Assembly (NCBI GenBank): GCA_021828935.1
Contig: JAJZCU010000061.1
Coordinates: forward strand, 1 to 8,787
Source of the DNA: Planctomycetota bacterium
GTDB lineage: Bacteria; Planctomycetota; Phycisphaerae; WQYP01
Reading direction: 5' to 3'
Length of the DNA stretch: 8,787 nt
Shown: in pieces, positions 1 to 6,598 of the stretch
Layout: every line of letters starts with the position of its first letter
Position numbering within the stretch: position 1 is the stretch's first letter
The notes under the pieces: generated by a model
Told to the model about the DNA's origin: nothing
Database searches by the model: none
What the model saw: only the letters and a program-made list of their open reading frames with translations
Made by a program: the position numbers and the translations under genes

Positions 1-1
1 C

Positions 2-724
2 AAGTCTGCCGCTGGCATATCAATGGATACCGGGCGCCCCGACGAGAAGCGCAAGATGCTCGAACTCGCCGCCGACTACCCGAACGCCGTGCTGCACGCC
101 GGCGGGTTGCCGGTGCTGCTGCCCCCTATGCATGATGTGGCCGCGCGGCAGGAGATGTTGGGGCTGGTTCAGGGCTTGATTATTCCGGGCGGCGCCGACT
201 GCGATCCGAAGCTGTATGGCCAGGCGTTGGGGCCGACCACGCACTTAATGGATGCGGACCGCCAGGATTTTGATCTGGCGATGCTGGCTTTGGCCGAGCA
301 GCGCCGCCTGCCGACGCTGGGCATCTGCCTGGGTTGCCAATTAATGAATGTCGCGCGCGGCGGGACGCTGTTCCAATGCCTGATTGAACAAATGGCGTCC
401 AACGGAATCACGCATGCCCGCCCAATTAAACGCTTCCATCCAGCGTCGGTGGCCCACGAAGTTACGGTGCGCCCCGGCTATCATCTTGCCAATATCTACG
501 GCACGCTTGAAATTGCGGTAAACAGCCGGCACAGTCAGGGCATTGACCGGATTGGCCGCGGCCTCACCGCCACCGCCGCCGCGCCCGATGGCCTGGTGGA
601 AGCGCTGGAAGATCCCACCTTTCCTTTTTGGGTTGCGGTACAATGGCATCCGGAGAATATGGTCGGCACGCCACATGAACGATTGTTCAGGGCGCTCGTT
701 GAGGCCGCCGGAGGGCGGCAATGA
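2..724 (+). CDS. Gamma-glutamyl-GABA hydrolase-like class I glutamine amidotransferase (PuuD/peptidase C26 family), 5' partial
   Basis: A cytoplasmic hydrolase of the class I glutamine amidotransferase fold. Relatives cleave gamma-glutamyl amide bonds, for example gamma-glutamyl-GABA in putrescine breakdown. Counting from the ATG at 23, the visible motifs are IIPGGADCDPKLYG (53-66), the nucleophile elbow GICLGCQ with Cys102, the NSRHSQGI loop (167-174) and QWHPE with catalytic His209 and Glu211. Together these make a complete Cys-His-Glu triad. The frame is open back to base 2 and reads KSAAGIS before that ATG, which resembles the first beta strand of the family. The true start therefore probably lies upstream of the window and the ATG at 23 is internal. 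The TGA stop at 722-724 is 43 bases before the thioredoxin-like gene on the same strand, so the two may be co-transcribed. The substrate cannot be told from sequence; other gamma-glutamyl conjugates are possible. Confidence 0.88.
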   Translation, partial: KSAAGISMDTGRPDEKRKMLELAADYPNAVLHAGGLPVLLPPMHDVAARQEMLGLVQGLIIPGGADCDPKLYGQALGPTTHLMDADRQDFDLAMLALAEQRRLPTLGICLGCQLMNVARGGTLFQCLIEQMASNGITHARPIKRFHPASVAHEVTVRPGYHLANIYGTLEIAVNSRHSQGIDRIGRGLTATAAAPDGLVEALEDPTFPFWVAVQWHPENMVGTPHERLFRALVEAAGGRQ

Positions 725-767
725 CGCCGTTGATGCCGCCCAGTTTATTATTACTTGGAGATGTTTC

Positions 768-1364
768 ATGCCCTTTTCATTCCAACCTGCCTTCGCACAG
801 GCGCAGCCTTACACAAAGTTTTTGGAGACACACGCCACCGCGGAGCATCGGCAACGCTGGCAAACACTGTACGATGCGGTGCATTTAACGCCGCAACAGT
901 TGGCGCAATTGCAGGGATTTCGGCGCAAAATGTACGTGTTGTGCCTGGCCGGCCCCTGGTGTGGCGACTGCGTGAACGCCTGCCCAATTTTTCATAAAAT
1001 TGCCGAGCAAAGTCCGGCCATTGAACTGCGCTTTGTAAACCGCCCACAACAATACAATGCCCACGCCACGGATTTCGCCACCGCCGTGGCCAATGAACTA
1101 TCCATCTGCGGCGGCCCGCGCGTGCCGGTGCTGGTTTTCTTATCAGAAGACTGGTTTGAATGTGAACGCTACGGCGAGCGCACGCTGGCCACGTATCGCA
1201 ACAAGGTGGCGACCATGCAGGGCGCGGCATGCCCGACGGGTTTGATGGCGCCGCCGGCGGATATTTTAGCAGCGAATGTGGCGGAGTGGCTTACGCACTT
1301 TGAGCGCGTGCAACTGATGTTATTAACCAGTCCGCGGTTGGCGAAGCTGCATGGGGAGACGTAA
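768..1364 (+). CDS. Thioredoxin-family protein with WCGDC active site (Thioredoxin_9-like)
   Basis: A 198-residue thioredoxin-fold protein with no signal peptide or membrane segment, so presumably a cytoplasmic thiol-disulfide oxidoreductase. The redox motif is PWCGDC (63-68, Cys65 and Cys68) following a hydrophobic strand, and Pro120 in RVPVLVF is the expected cis-proline facing the active site. An N-terminal helical extension of about 50 residues precedes the core, and a helical C-terminus ends in SPRLAKLHGE. Both match the longer single-domain thioredoxin family rather than the roughly 108-residue classical thioredoxin. The frame is open upstream to about 543, but the ATG at 768 is chosen because GGAG at 757-760 precedes it by seven bases and the upstream part overlaps the preceding gene. 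Extra cysteines (72, 114, 132, 155) are present. The client protein is unknown. Placement behind an amidohydrolase gene does not define a pathway. Confidence 0.85.
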   Translation: MPFSFQPAFAQAQPYTKFLETHATAEHRQRWQTLYDAVHLTPQQLAQLQGFRRKMYVLCLAGPWCGDCVNACPIFHKIAEQSPAIELRFVNRPQQYNAHATDFATAVANELSICGGPRVPVLVFLSEDWFECERYGERTLATYRNKVATMQGAACPTGLMAPPADILAANVAEWLTHFERVQLMLLTSPRLAKLHGET

Positions 1365-1376
1365 AGGGGGGCGGCG

Positions 1377-1391
1377 GGCGGTTTAACCGCC
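1377..1391. repeat. Short GC-rich inverted repeat downstream of the thioredoxin gene
   Basis: GGCGG-TTTAA-CCGCC forms a five-pair GC stem with a five-base loop, and the outer sequence reads as a near-perfect palindrome. It lies 12 bases after the thioredoxin stop and before the methyltransferase gene. No T-tract follows, so it is at best a weak terminator or an RNA-processing hairpin. It may simply reflect GC-rich intergenic sequence. Confidence 0.3.
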
Positions 1392-1428
1392 TCTGCGGGC
1401 AGCGCAACAGGCAAAGGGCGAAATAAGC

Positions 1429-1432
1429 GGAG
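1429..1432 (+). promoter_or_regulatory. Ribosome binding site deciding the GTG start of the m5C methyltransferase
   Basis: GGAG ends nine bases before the GTG at 1442 and twelve before the in-frame ATG at 1445. The spacing favours GTG slightly, but both starts give proteins differing by one residue. Confidence 0.5.
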
Positions 1433-1441
1433 CGGCCACCG

Positions 1442-2629
1442 GTGATGGGTTCCAACGCAACTGTTGTCGATTTATACTGCGGCGCCGGGGGCCTATCGTT
1501 GGGCTTCACCCGCGCGGGGTTCCGGGTTGTACACGCCTTTGATCAATGGGACTGTGCGGTGGAAACCTACCGCAAAAACCTGGGCCACCATGTGCAGCAG
1601 GTCGTCATTTCAGAGGGCCTTGAACTTCCACCAGCCAGCGTAATTATTGGCGGGCCGCCCTGTCAGGGCTTTTCGTCCGCAGGGGCCCGCCGCGTTGACG
1701 ACCATCGGAATTCCGCCGTTGCTGTTTATGCGCAACTGATTGTTAAGCACCGGCCAGCGGCATTCGTATTTGAAAATGTCGAGGGATTTTTAACAGCCGA
1801 AGCAGGGCGCTTCGTTTTCGATCTGTTGGACCCACTGGTGGCGGCGGGTTATCGCATCCATTTAAGAAAGGTGAACGCCGCGAACTACGGCGTGCCCCAG
1901 CATCGCAAACGGATTCTGGGCATCGGGGGTTTGGGCTGGAATCCGACATTCCCCGGCCCGACCCACCGGGCCCACGGAGCCCCCGGAGCCACCTTAACCG
2001 CGCGGCATGCGCCTTCAGCCCCAACGCTGGCCGAAGCGTTGGAAGGACTGCTGCCGCCGGGCCGCAATGATAAAGAAACAGACCACAGCTACCGCGCTTT
2101 AGAGGGGATTGATCTGAAACGTGCAGCGCTGCTGAAGCCGGGGCAGCGCATGCGCGACTTGCCCGAGGATCTTTGGCATGAAAGTTACCGTCGGCGCGCC
2201 TATCGGCGGGTGATGGACGGCACGCCCGTTGAGAAGCGCGGCGGCGCGCCATGTGGTATCCGGCGCCTTGAAGCAGACGCGCCATCAAAGGCAATTACCG
2301 GGGCCGCCGTTCATGAGTTTATTCACCCGGTGGAAAACCGGACGCTAACGGTTCGAGAGTGCGCCCGCGTGCAGACATTTCCAGACAGCTTCGAGTTCTC
2401 CGGATCCCGGCGCGAGCGCGCGCAACTTATTGGCAACGCGGTTCCACCGCGCCTTGCCGAGGTAGTCGCGACTTCCCTACTGGGCGATTTAGAGGGTGCG
2501 CGGCGAACAGCACAGGCCGGTGCGCTCCTGAGCTTCATGCCGACGCTGTCCACTGGCACAAGCCCGGCGTTGGAGGAAGTGAAGCGCAAGATAGAACATG
2601 TATATGGCGGATTGTTTTCATGGTGTTAA
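1442..2629 (+). CDS. DNA (cytosine-5)-methyltransferase of a type II restriction-modification system
   Basis: Transfers methyl from SAM to C5 of cytosine in a specific DNA site, protecting the host from the adjacent nuclease. The 395-residue protein has the canonical m5C order: motif I VVDLYCGAGGLSLGF (8-22), motif II around AFDQWDCAV (32-40), motif IV IIGGPPCQGFSSAG with catalytic Cys74, motif VI FENVEGF (110-116), motif VIII NYGVPQHRKRILGIG (148-162), and motifs IX/X with LTVRECARVQTFPDSF (302-317) and QLIGNAVPP (328-336). The target recognition region is roughly 165-285; its site cannot be read from sequence alone. GTG at 1442 or ATG at 1445 is the start. A 45-residue tail follows the last conserved motif. 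The last ten bases overlap the nuclease gene, so the two are likely co-transcribed and translationally coupled with the methyltransferase made first. No controller (C) protein gene and no vsr gene are visible. Confidence 0.95.
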   Translation: MMGSNATVVDLYCGAGGLSLGFTRAGFRVVHAFDQWDCAVETYRKNLGHHVQQVVISEGLELPPASVIIGGPPCQGFSSAGARRVDDHRNSAVAVYAQLIVKHRPAAFVFENVEGFLTAEAGRFVFDLLDPLVAAGYRIHLRKVNAANYGVPQHRKRILGIGGLGWNPTFPGPTHRAHGAPGATLTARHAPSAPTLAEALEGLLPPGRNDKETDHSYRALEGIDLKRAALLKPGQRMRDLPEDLWHESYRRRAYRRVMDGTPVEKRGGAPCGIRRLEADAPSKAITGAAVHEFIHPVENRTLTVRECARVQTFPDSFEFSGSRRERAQLIGNAVPPRLAEVVATSLLGDLEGARRTAQAGALLSFMPTLSTGTSPALEEVKRKIEHVYGGLFSWC

Positions 2630-3678
2630 GTCTATCACAACGGGCGACCATGGAAAGAGTGCGGTCTTTGGGCACTGGCGGCCACGCAGTTCTATTGACC
2701 CCCGAAATCTGCACGTACCTGATCGGCGTGATTGCAAATGACCTGGGCGTGATCCAGAGATTTCCCGAGTTTAAGAAAAAATTGACGCCATTTTTCACCG
2801 ACACTCCCCTGCAAAATCTGCGAATAGGTGACATTGATTACATTGCGGCTTACGAGCGGCTTCTGAATCTCGATACGAATGCTGACACCTATTTCGTGTG
2901 CCTTGCTGCGCTCCATAAGGGCAGGTTAAAATACGAACACATTCTGCGGACGCAGCCAATGCCCACGATCGAGCAGGTCGGTCCGCGCGCGCTGCTGCAA
3001 TATGGGGCGTTATCGTCAATTGGGCTAGCCTCATTGCTGGTTTGGAGAAAATGGATTTATGATCTTGACAATCGCGCGGCCCAGGAAACGGGGTACATTT
3101 TCGAATCCATTATCGCGAATGCGATCGGCGGCGCCCCGGTGCCGGCGGCTAGAAGCCCGGTTAGGCGGGTGTCAGACAATGAGAAGGGTCGGCAGGTCGA
3201 TTGCATTCTCGGGGCAAGTGCGTATGAAATAAAGTTACGCGTGACTATTGCGGCTTCGGGGCAAGGACGTTGGAAGGAGGAGTTGGATTTCCCGGCCGAT
3301 TGCAAAAAAAGCAAATTTACGCCAGTGCTGGTGGTGCTGGACGGCACAGTGAATAAAAAACTAACGCAGCTCGCGGAAACATATCGGACCCATGGAGGCG
3401 AAGTTTATATCGGGGCAGCGGCGTGGCGGCATCTTGAAGCGCTCGCCGGCGCGACCATGGCAAAGTTTCTCAAAAAATACGTCCGTGCGCCGCTGAATAA
3501 CTTATTGGGCCACAATCCCAAGCAATTGCCGCCGCTTTCCGCGACGCTCGCCGGCAACACCATCACGCTCGCGGTAGGTGACGAACATTTAATAATCGAG
3601 CGTCGGCCCAATCCGGAAGCGGCGTTGGACGAGGATCAAATGCCGGCGGATGTAAACGATCAATTGCCCGACACATAA
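2620..3678 (+). CDS. Type II restriction endonuclease, PD-(D/E)XK fold, probably ApaLI-like
   Basis: A 352-residue protein directly coupled to the m5C methyltransferase. The nuclease core shows Glu162 in GYIFESII, Asp194 in GRQVDC, and Glu203/Lys205 in YEIK. This is the E...D...ExK constellation of PD-(D/E)XK enzymes that bind Mg2+ and cut DNA. It is followed by the distinctive block RVTIAASGQGRW (207-218) and a strand VLVVLDGT (236-243). From memory this block and the VYIGAAAWRHLE region resemble ApaLI-family nucleases (site GTGCAC), but I could not run a search, so the specificity is inference. The N-terminal half (1-150) is helical and unrecognised. Start: ATG 2620 overlaps the methyltransferase end, with GGCGG at 2606-2610 as a weak ribosome site. 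ATG 2650 (MERVRSLG) is the alternative. The upstream open frame to 2359 is methyltransferase shadow. Base composition looks lower in GC than flanking genes, suggesting transfer as a module. Confidence 0.82.
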   Translation: MVLSLSQRATMERVRSLGTGGHAVLLTPEICTYLIGVIANDLGVIQRFPEFKKKLTPFFTDTPLQNLRIGDIDYIAAYERLLNLDTNADTYFVCLAALHKGRLKYEHILRTQPMPTIEQVGPRALLQYGALSSIGLASLLVWRKWIYDLDNRAAQETGYIFESIIANAIGGAPVPAARSPVRRVSDNEKGRQVDCILGASAYEIKLRVTIAASGQGRWKEELDFPADCKKSKFTPVLVVLDGTVNKKLTQLAETYRTHGGEVYIGAAAWRHLEALAGATMAKFLKKYVRAPLNNLLGHNPKQLPPLSATLAGNTITLAVGDEHLIIERRPNPEAALDEDQMPADVNDQLPDT

Positions 3679-3707
3679 ATGCCGCTCTCGGCGCAGTTGC
3701 CGCTGCC

Positions 3708-3720
3708 AGCAGGCCCTGCT
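3708..3720. repeat. Inverted repeat between convergent nuclease and kinase genes
   Basis: AGCAG-GCC-CTGCT gives a five-pair stem with a three-base loop in the 60-base gap between two convergent genes. That is where a bidirectional terminator is expected. It lacks a U-run on either side of the right length, so termination here is only suggested. Confidence 0.3.
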
Positions 3721-3738
3721 TCGCTCCCCAAATTTCGT

Positions 3739-4884
3739 TTAATTCCGGTCGGTCGCCGCCACGGACTTCACCGCCGACAGTAATTCATGATTATTAAATG
3801 GTTTGTACAAAAATGGCTGCCGGCTTTGCGCCATAAAATCGGCGGCGGCGGGGTCAATATCTCCCGTAAGAAATACCACCCGATGCCGCATGGGTTCCGC
3901 CAGGCGCTCGAAGGTTTCCTGTCCCGAGCAGCCGGGCATGCGCAAGTCCAGCAGCAGGGCGTCAAACGATTGGTGCTCCAGCAGCCGCAGTGCTTCCTCG
4001 CCCGAAGAACATGTGTCGGCAGCCTGCGCTTTGCCGACCATGGTCATCACCAATTGCAACGCGCGCCGGATGCTCTCGTCATCGTCCACGATTAGGACGC
4101 GGCATCCGGCCAGATTGTAAGACTGCCGTGATAGCACCGGCTTCGACACATCAATTTGCGGTTTGGCCAAGGGCACAACCACCTTAAAAGCAACGCCGTC
4201 CGCCACATTGGCAACGCTAATATCGCCGCCGCCTTGGCGCAGCAGCCGCCGCGCGATGGGCAGGCCCAGGCCGGTTCCCCCGTCGGCGCCGCTTTTTGTG
4301 GTAAAAAACGGGGTGAACATGCGGCCCATGGTAGTATCGGATATTGTCGGGCCGGAGTTCCAAACCGTCACGGTCACGGCATGGGGCATGACTTCGCTGT
4401 GAATATGAATTTCGGGGTTGTTAAGCTCGCGCGTGGCGTCGAGGGCGTTTTTGATCAGATTCGCCATGACGATCTGCAACTGGACCGTGGAGAGCGCCAC
4501 TGGGGGTGTGGCCCCGCCAATATCGCATGAATACCGCATTCGCACCGCGTTTTGAATACGGTATGAAAAAAGCCCGAGAACACCGGCAATCGCATCGTCC
4601 ACGCTGCCCGGAATATCTTTATCAGGCATTCGCGAAAATTCAAGGATCGCCTGGGCCAAGCTTCCCGCCCAGCGGCAGCCATCAATGATTTTCTTCAAAT
4701 TACCATTCGCATCCGCCGGACGCTCGGCCACCTCGAGTTCCGCATAAGCTCGGATGCCCCCGACGAGGTTATTCATTTCGTGAACGAATTCAGAGACCAT
4801 GCCACCCAAGCTGGCGAGACGATCGATGTCCAGACGATTAGCATTGTCGCTGACGTCATTCTTTTTATCCAAACCGGGTAACAT
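3739..4884 (-). CDS. Soluble histidine kinase with C-terminal receiver domain (hybrid two-component protein)
   Basis: A 381-residue cytoplasmic signalling protein with no membrane segment or recognisable input domain. The dimerisation/phosphoacceptor helix is SLGGMVSEFVHEMNN (25-39) with His35. The ATPase domain has the N box MANLIKNALDA (140-150, Asn146), a G1 box WNSGPTI (175-181), an F box MFTPFFTTK (189-197) and a G2 box GTGLGLPIARRL (203-214). A linker of about 18 residues leads to a receiver domain with VLIVDDDE (acidic residues 267-269), phosphoacceptor Asp313 in LLDLRMPG, Thr340 and Lys361 in LYKPF. All receiver residues are present, so phosphotransfer to Asp313 is plausible. There is no output domain; phosphate may be passed to a separate partner. 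The start ATG is preceded by AAAGAGGA on the minus strand at short spacing. It is divergent from the PhcB-like operon, and shared control or function is possible but unproven. Confidence 0.9.
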   Translation of the reverse strand: MLPGLDKKNDVSDNANRLDIDRLASLGGMVSEFVHEMNNLVGGIRAYAELEVAERPADANGNLKKIIDGCRWAGSLAQAILEFSRMPDKDIPGSVDDAIAGVLGLFSYRIQNAVRMRYSCDIGGATPPVALSTVQLQIVMANLIKNALDATRELNNPEIHIHSEVMPHAVTVTVWNSGPTISDTTMGRMFTPFFTTKSGADGGTGLGLPIARRLLRQGGGDISVANVADGVAFKVVVPLAKPQIDVSKPVLSRQSYNLAGCRVLIVDDDESIRRALQLVMTMVGKAQAADTCSSGEEALRLLEHQSFDALLLDLRMPGCSGQETFERLAEPMRHRVVFLTGDIDPAAADFMAQSRQPFLYKPFNNHELLSAVKSVAATDRN

Positions 4885-4925
4885 GCATCCTCTTTATCGC
4901 AAGCCGTGGCAAATCAAGCGCTAGT

Positions 4926-4954
4926 ATCGTATTCTCGGAACCGCGTCGAAGCAA
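4926..4954 (-). promoter_or_regulatory. Candidate sigma70-type promoter for the soluble kinase gene
   Basis: On the minus strand, TTGCTT (bases 4949-4954) and TACGAT (4926-4931) are separated by exactly 17 bases, about 40 bases upstream of the kinase start. Matches to consensus are three of six and four of six, so this is only a candidate. Confidence 0.3.
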
Positions 4955-5024
4955 TGTGCATGGCGCGAGTTAAACGATGTTGCTTAGGAATTAATGCGCA
5001 ATCGTGGTTTTTATTGGCCTCACG

Positions 5025-5104
5025 TCGGCTTTGCCGATAGACCTACCGCCGAGGCGGAATCCGCTTTCGCCCCGGGCGTCCGCCCTTGACCCACCGGCGT
5101 CGGC
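5025..5104. repeat. Cluster of consecutive short inverted repeats in the divergent intergenic region
   Basis: In 80 bases there are four small hairpins in series: TCGGC-TTT-GCCGA (5025-5037), CCGCC-GA-GGCGG (5046-5057), GCGGA-A-TCCGC (5054-5064, overlapping the previous) and GGGC-GTCC-GCCC (5074-5085). GCCGA at 5033 could also pair with TCGGC at 5100-5104, closing the whole cluster. Most of the rest of the 289-base gap (4885-5173) is more AT-rich and shows no clear gene. The cluster could be a structured 5' leader of the methyltransferase mRNA, a dispersed intergenic repeat, or a regulator site; sequence alone does not decide. Confidence 0.35.
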
Positions 5105-5159
5105 AGTTTGAAAATAATGCATGGCCCGGCCGCAAATAGTACAATTTGAACAACTCTAT

Positions 5160-5165
5160 GGAAGG
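5160..5165 (+). promoter_or_regulatory. Ribosome binding site fixing a TTG start for the PhcB-like gene
   Basis: GGAAGG is placed eight bases before TTG 5174. There is an in-frame TGA at 5147-5149 and no ATG or GTG in frame between it and 5174. The next in-frame ATG is about 57 codons inside, after conserved-looking sequence. The ATG at 5158 is in another frame. Confidence 0.65.
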
Positions 5166-5173
5166 CAGACACT

Positions 5174-6598
5174 TTGGAGAAAAACAGGCCGGAGAGCCTC
5201 GACAGCATTGTTTTGTTCCAGAACAGCCAAAGGATTGAAGGCCGGGGCGGCCTGTTGCACGTCACGCGCAGCCTGGTGGTGTTTGAGGTGTACAACCCAT
5301 ACTCCATTGTGCAGCTTAGCGAAGTGCTGCAGAACCTGAAGATCATGCGCGGCGAACGCGTGATTTATGCCGGTCGCGCCGTGGTCAGCAACCTGATGTC
5401 CACGGGGTTGATGTCGCTGGCGTCGGCCACCCTGGTTGATCCGTGGTCGGACTTATCGGGGCTGCTGCCCAACGGCGCCGTGCGCGAAGAAGTGCGGCGA
5501 TTCGTGGCAGACTGGTCCACCACCCACGCCCTGCGGCCGGGATATCAGGTGGCGATTAACAACATTCATTCCTTTCTGGCGGAGCTAAGCCGGTGGCTGG
5601 GGCAGGTGGAAGTGGCGACGGATGCGGAGGCCCCGAGCCCGGCGTTGCAGCGGGAATTTTTTCTGGAAGTGGAAGACCCGGCCTTTCCAAAAATTGATGA
5701 ACTTTTTGGCGCCTTGGAAACCGAAAGCCGCCTGGTGCCTCCGGAAGAAGCGCCCGCGCACCGCGCCTTTGCCCATCGTGAACTGCATCCACTGATTTTG
5801 TGTTCCCCGTTTGTGCATCGCATCTACAGCAAACCGTTGGGTTACGCCGGCGATTTTGAAATGGTGAACATGATCCTGCGCGACCCGGTGGAGGGCGGCA
5901 ATCTCTACGCCAAGCTTATTAATTCTTATTTTTTACGCAAAGACACCGCCGCCGCCCACCGCAACCGCATTGCCATGCTGGAGGACCGCCTGCGCCGGGA
6001 AGTGGCCCCCGCAGCTTCCGGCGGCGGGGCCGTGCGCATATTAAACGTGGGCTGCGGGCCGGCCGTGGAAGTACAAAATTTCATCCGCCGCAGCGACTTA
6101 TGCGAACGCTGTGAAATGACGCTCCTGGATTTCAACGCCCAGACCCTGGCCTATGCGAAGACCAGCATTGAACAAGCCATGGCCGACGCCCGCCGGAAAA
6201 TTAACATCACATTTGTTCACAAGTCGATCCATGATTTGCTAAAAGAGGCCTCGCGCGACGCCGCCGGCCGGACCTCCGCCGGCCCCGCCGCCACGCCCTA
6301 CCACATGGTCTATTGTGCGGGTTTGTTTGACTATCTTTCCGATCGCGTCTGTTCCCGCCTGCTGCAATTGTTTTACAACTGGACTTTGCCGCGCGGCTTG
6401 GTGACAGCCACGAATGTGGACCCGGCGAACTCCCTGCGCGGCTTCATGGATGACGTGGTGGAATGGCATTTAATTTACCGCACGCAAAAGCAGATGGCGG
6501 AACTGGCCCCGAAACTGGGCCGGCAAACAGTGGAATCAGACGCAACGGGCGTCAACGTTTTTCTGGACATTCGCAAGAGCGACCGCATTGCAGACTAA
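5174..6598 (+). CDS. PhcB-like SAM-dependent methyltransferase (3-hydroxy fatty acid methyl ester synthase family) with extra N-terminal domain
   Basis: A 474-residue cytoplasmic protein. The C-terminal half is a class I SAM methyltransferase: motif I ILNVGCGPAVEVQNF (289-303), acidic Asp319 in LLDFN ending strand 2, MVYCAGLFDYLSD (378-390) as motif IV-like strand, and the late block MDDVVEWHLIYRT (425-437). Before it lies a family block HPLILCSPFVHRIYSKPLGY (205-224) and GDFEMVNMI (226-234). I recognise this combination from PhcB-type proteins, which in Ralstonia methylate 3-hydroxy fatty acids to make a quorum signal. Residues 10-92 (LVVFEVYN, VLQNLKIMRGERVIYAGRAVVSNL) look like a small beta-barrel resembling a degenerate PilZ domain; I see no clear c-di-GMP-binding RxxxR motif. 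The start is TTG, supported by GGAAGG eight bases upstream. The end overlaps the hybrid kinase gene by 11 bases. Substrate and signal role are inferred from family and context. Confidence 0.75.
   Translation: MEKNRPESLDSIVLFQNSQRIEGRGGLLHVTRSLVVFEVYNPYSIVQLSEVLQNLKIMRGERVIYAGRAVVSNLMSTGLMSLASATLVDPWSDLSGLLPNGAVREEVRRFVADWSTTHALRPGYQVAINNIHSFLAELSRWLGQVEVATDAEAPSPALQREFFLEVEDPAFPKIDELFGALETESRLVPPEEAPAHRAFAHRELHPLILCSPFVHRIYSKPLGYAGDFEMVNMILRDPVEGGNLYAKLINSYFLRKDTAAAHRNRIAMLEDRLRREVAPAASGGGAVRILNVGCGPAVEVQNFIRRSDLCERCEMTLLDFNAQTLAYAKTSIEQAMADARRKINITFVHKSIHDLLKEASRDAAGRTSAGPAATPYHMVYCAGLFDYLSDRVCSRLLQLFYNWTLPRGLVTATNVDPANSLRGFMDDVVEWHLIYRTQKQMAELAPKLGRQTVESDATGVNVFLDIRKSDRIAD
6575..6579 (+). 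promoter_or_regulatory. Ribosome binding site for a TTG start of the membrane hybrid kinase
   Basis: AAGAG lies inside the end of the PhcB-like gene, eight bases before TTG 6588. Other in-frame starts are GTG 6651 and ATG 6684. Neither has a comparable site, and ATG 6684 would cut into the first membrane segment. Confidence 0.45.

Noticed and set aside
543..767. An N-terminal extension of the thioredoxin-like protein starting at 543
   Set aside because: It lies within the amidotransferase gene, translates to a low-complexity Pro/Arg-rich stretch, and the ATG at 768 has its own ribosome site.
1743..2294. A 183-codon minus-strand frame inside the methyltransferase
   Set aside because: It overlaps catalytic and recognition regions of the m5C methyltransferase, has no ribosome site that I can see, and no family features.
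2359..2619. An extended nuclease start at 2359
   Set aside because: It overlaps conserved methyltransferase motifs IX and X in another frame and gives an Arg-rich, motif-free peptide.
1442..3678. A multi-gene defence island (BREX, DISARM or Dnd type) around the methyltransferase
   Set aside because: Only a methyltransferase and a nuclease are present. The flanking genes are a thioredoxin-like protein and a signalling kinase, so a simple type II system explains what is seen.
5086..5118. TTGACC with AATAAT as a promoter for the PhcB-like gene
   Set aside because: The hexamers are 21 bases apart, outside the usual 16-18 spacing. No good -10 sits at the right distance, and the separate TACAAT at 5140 has no -35.
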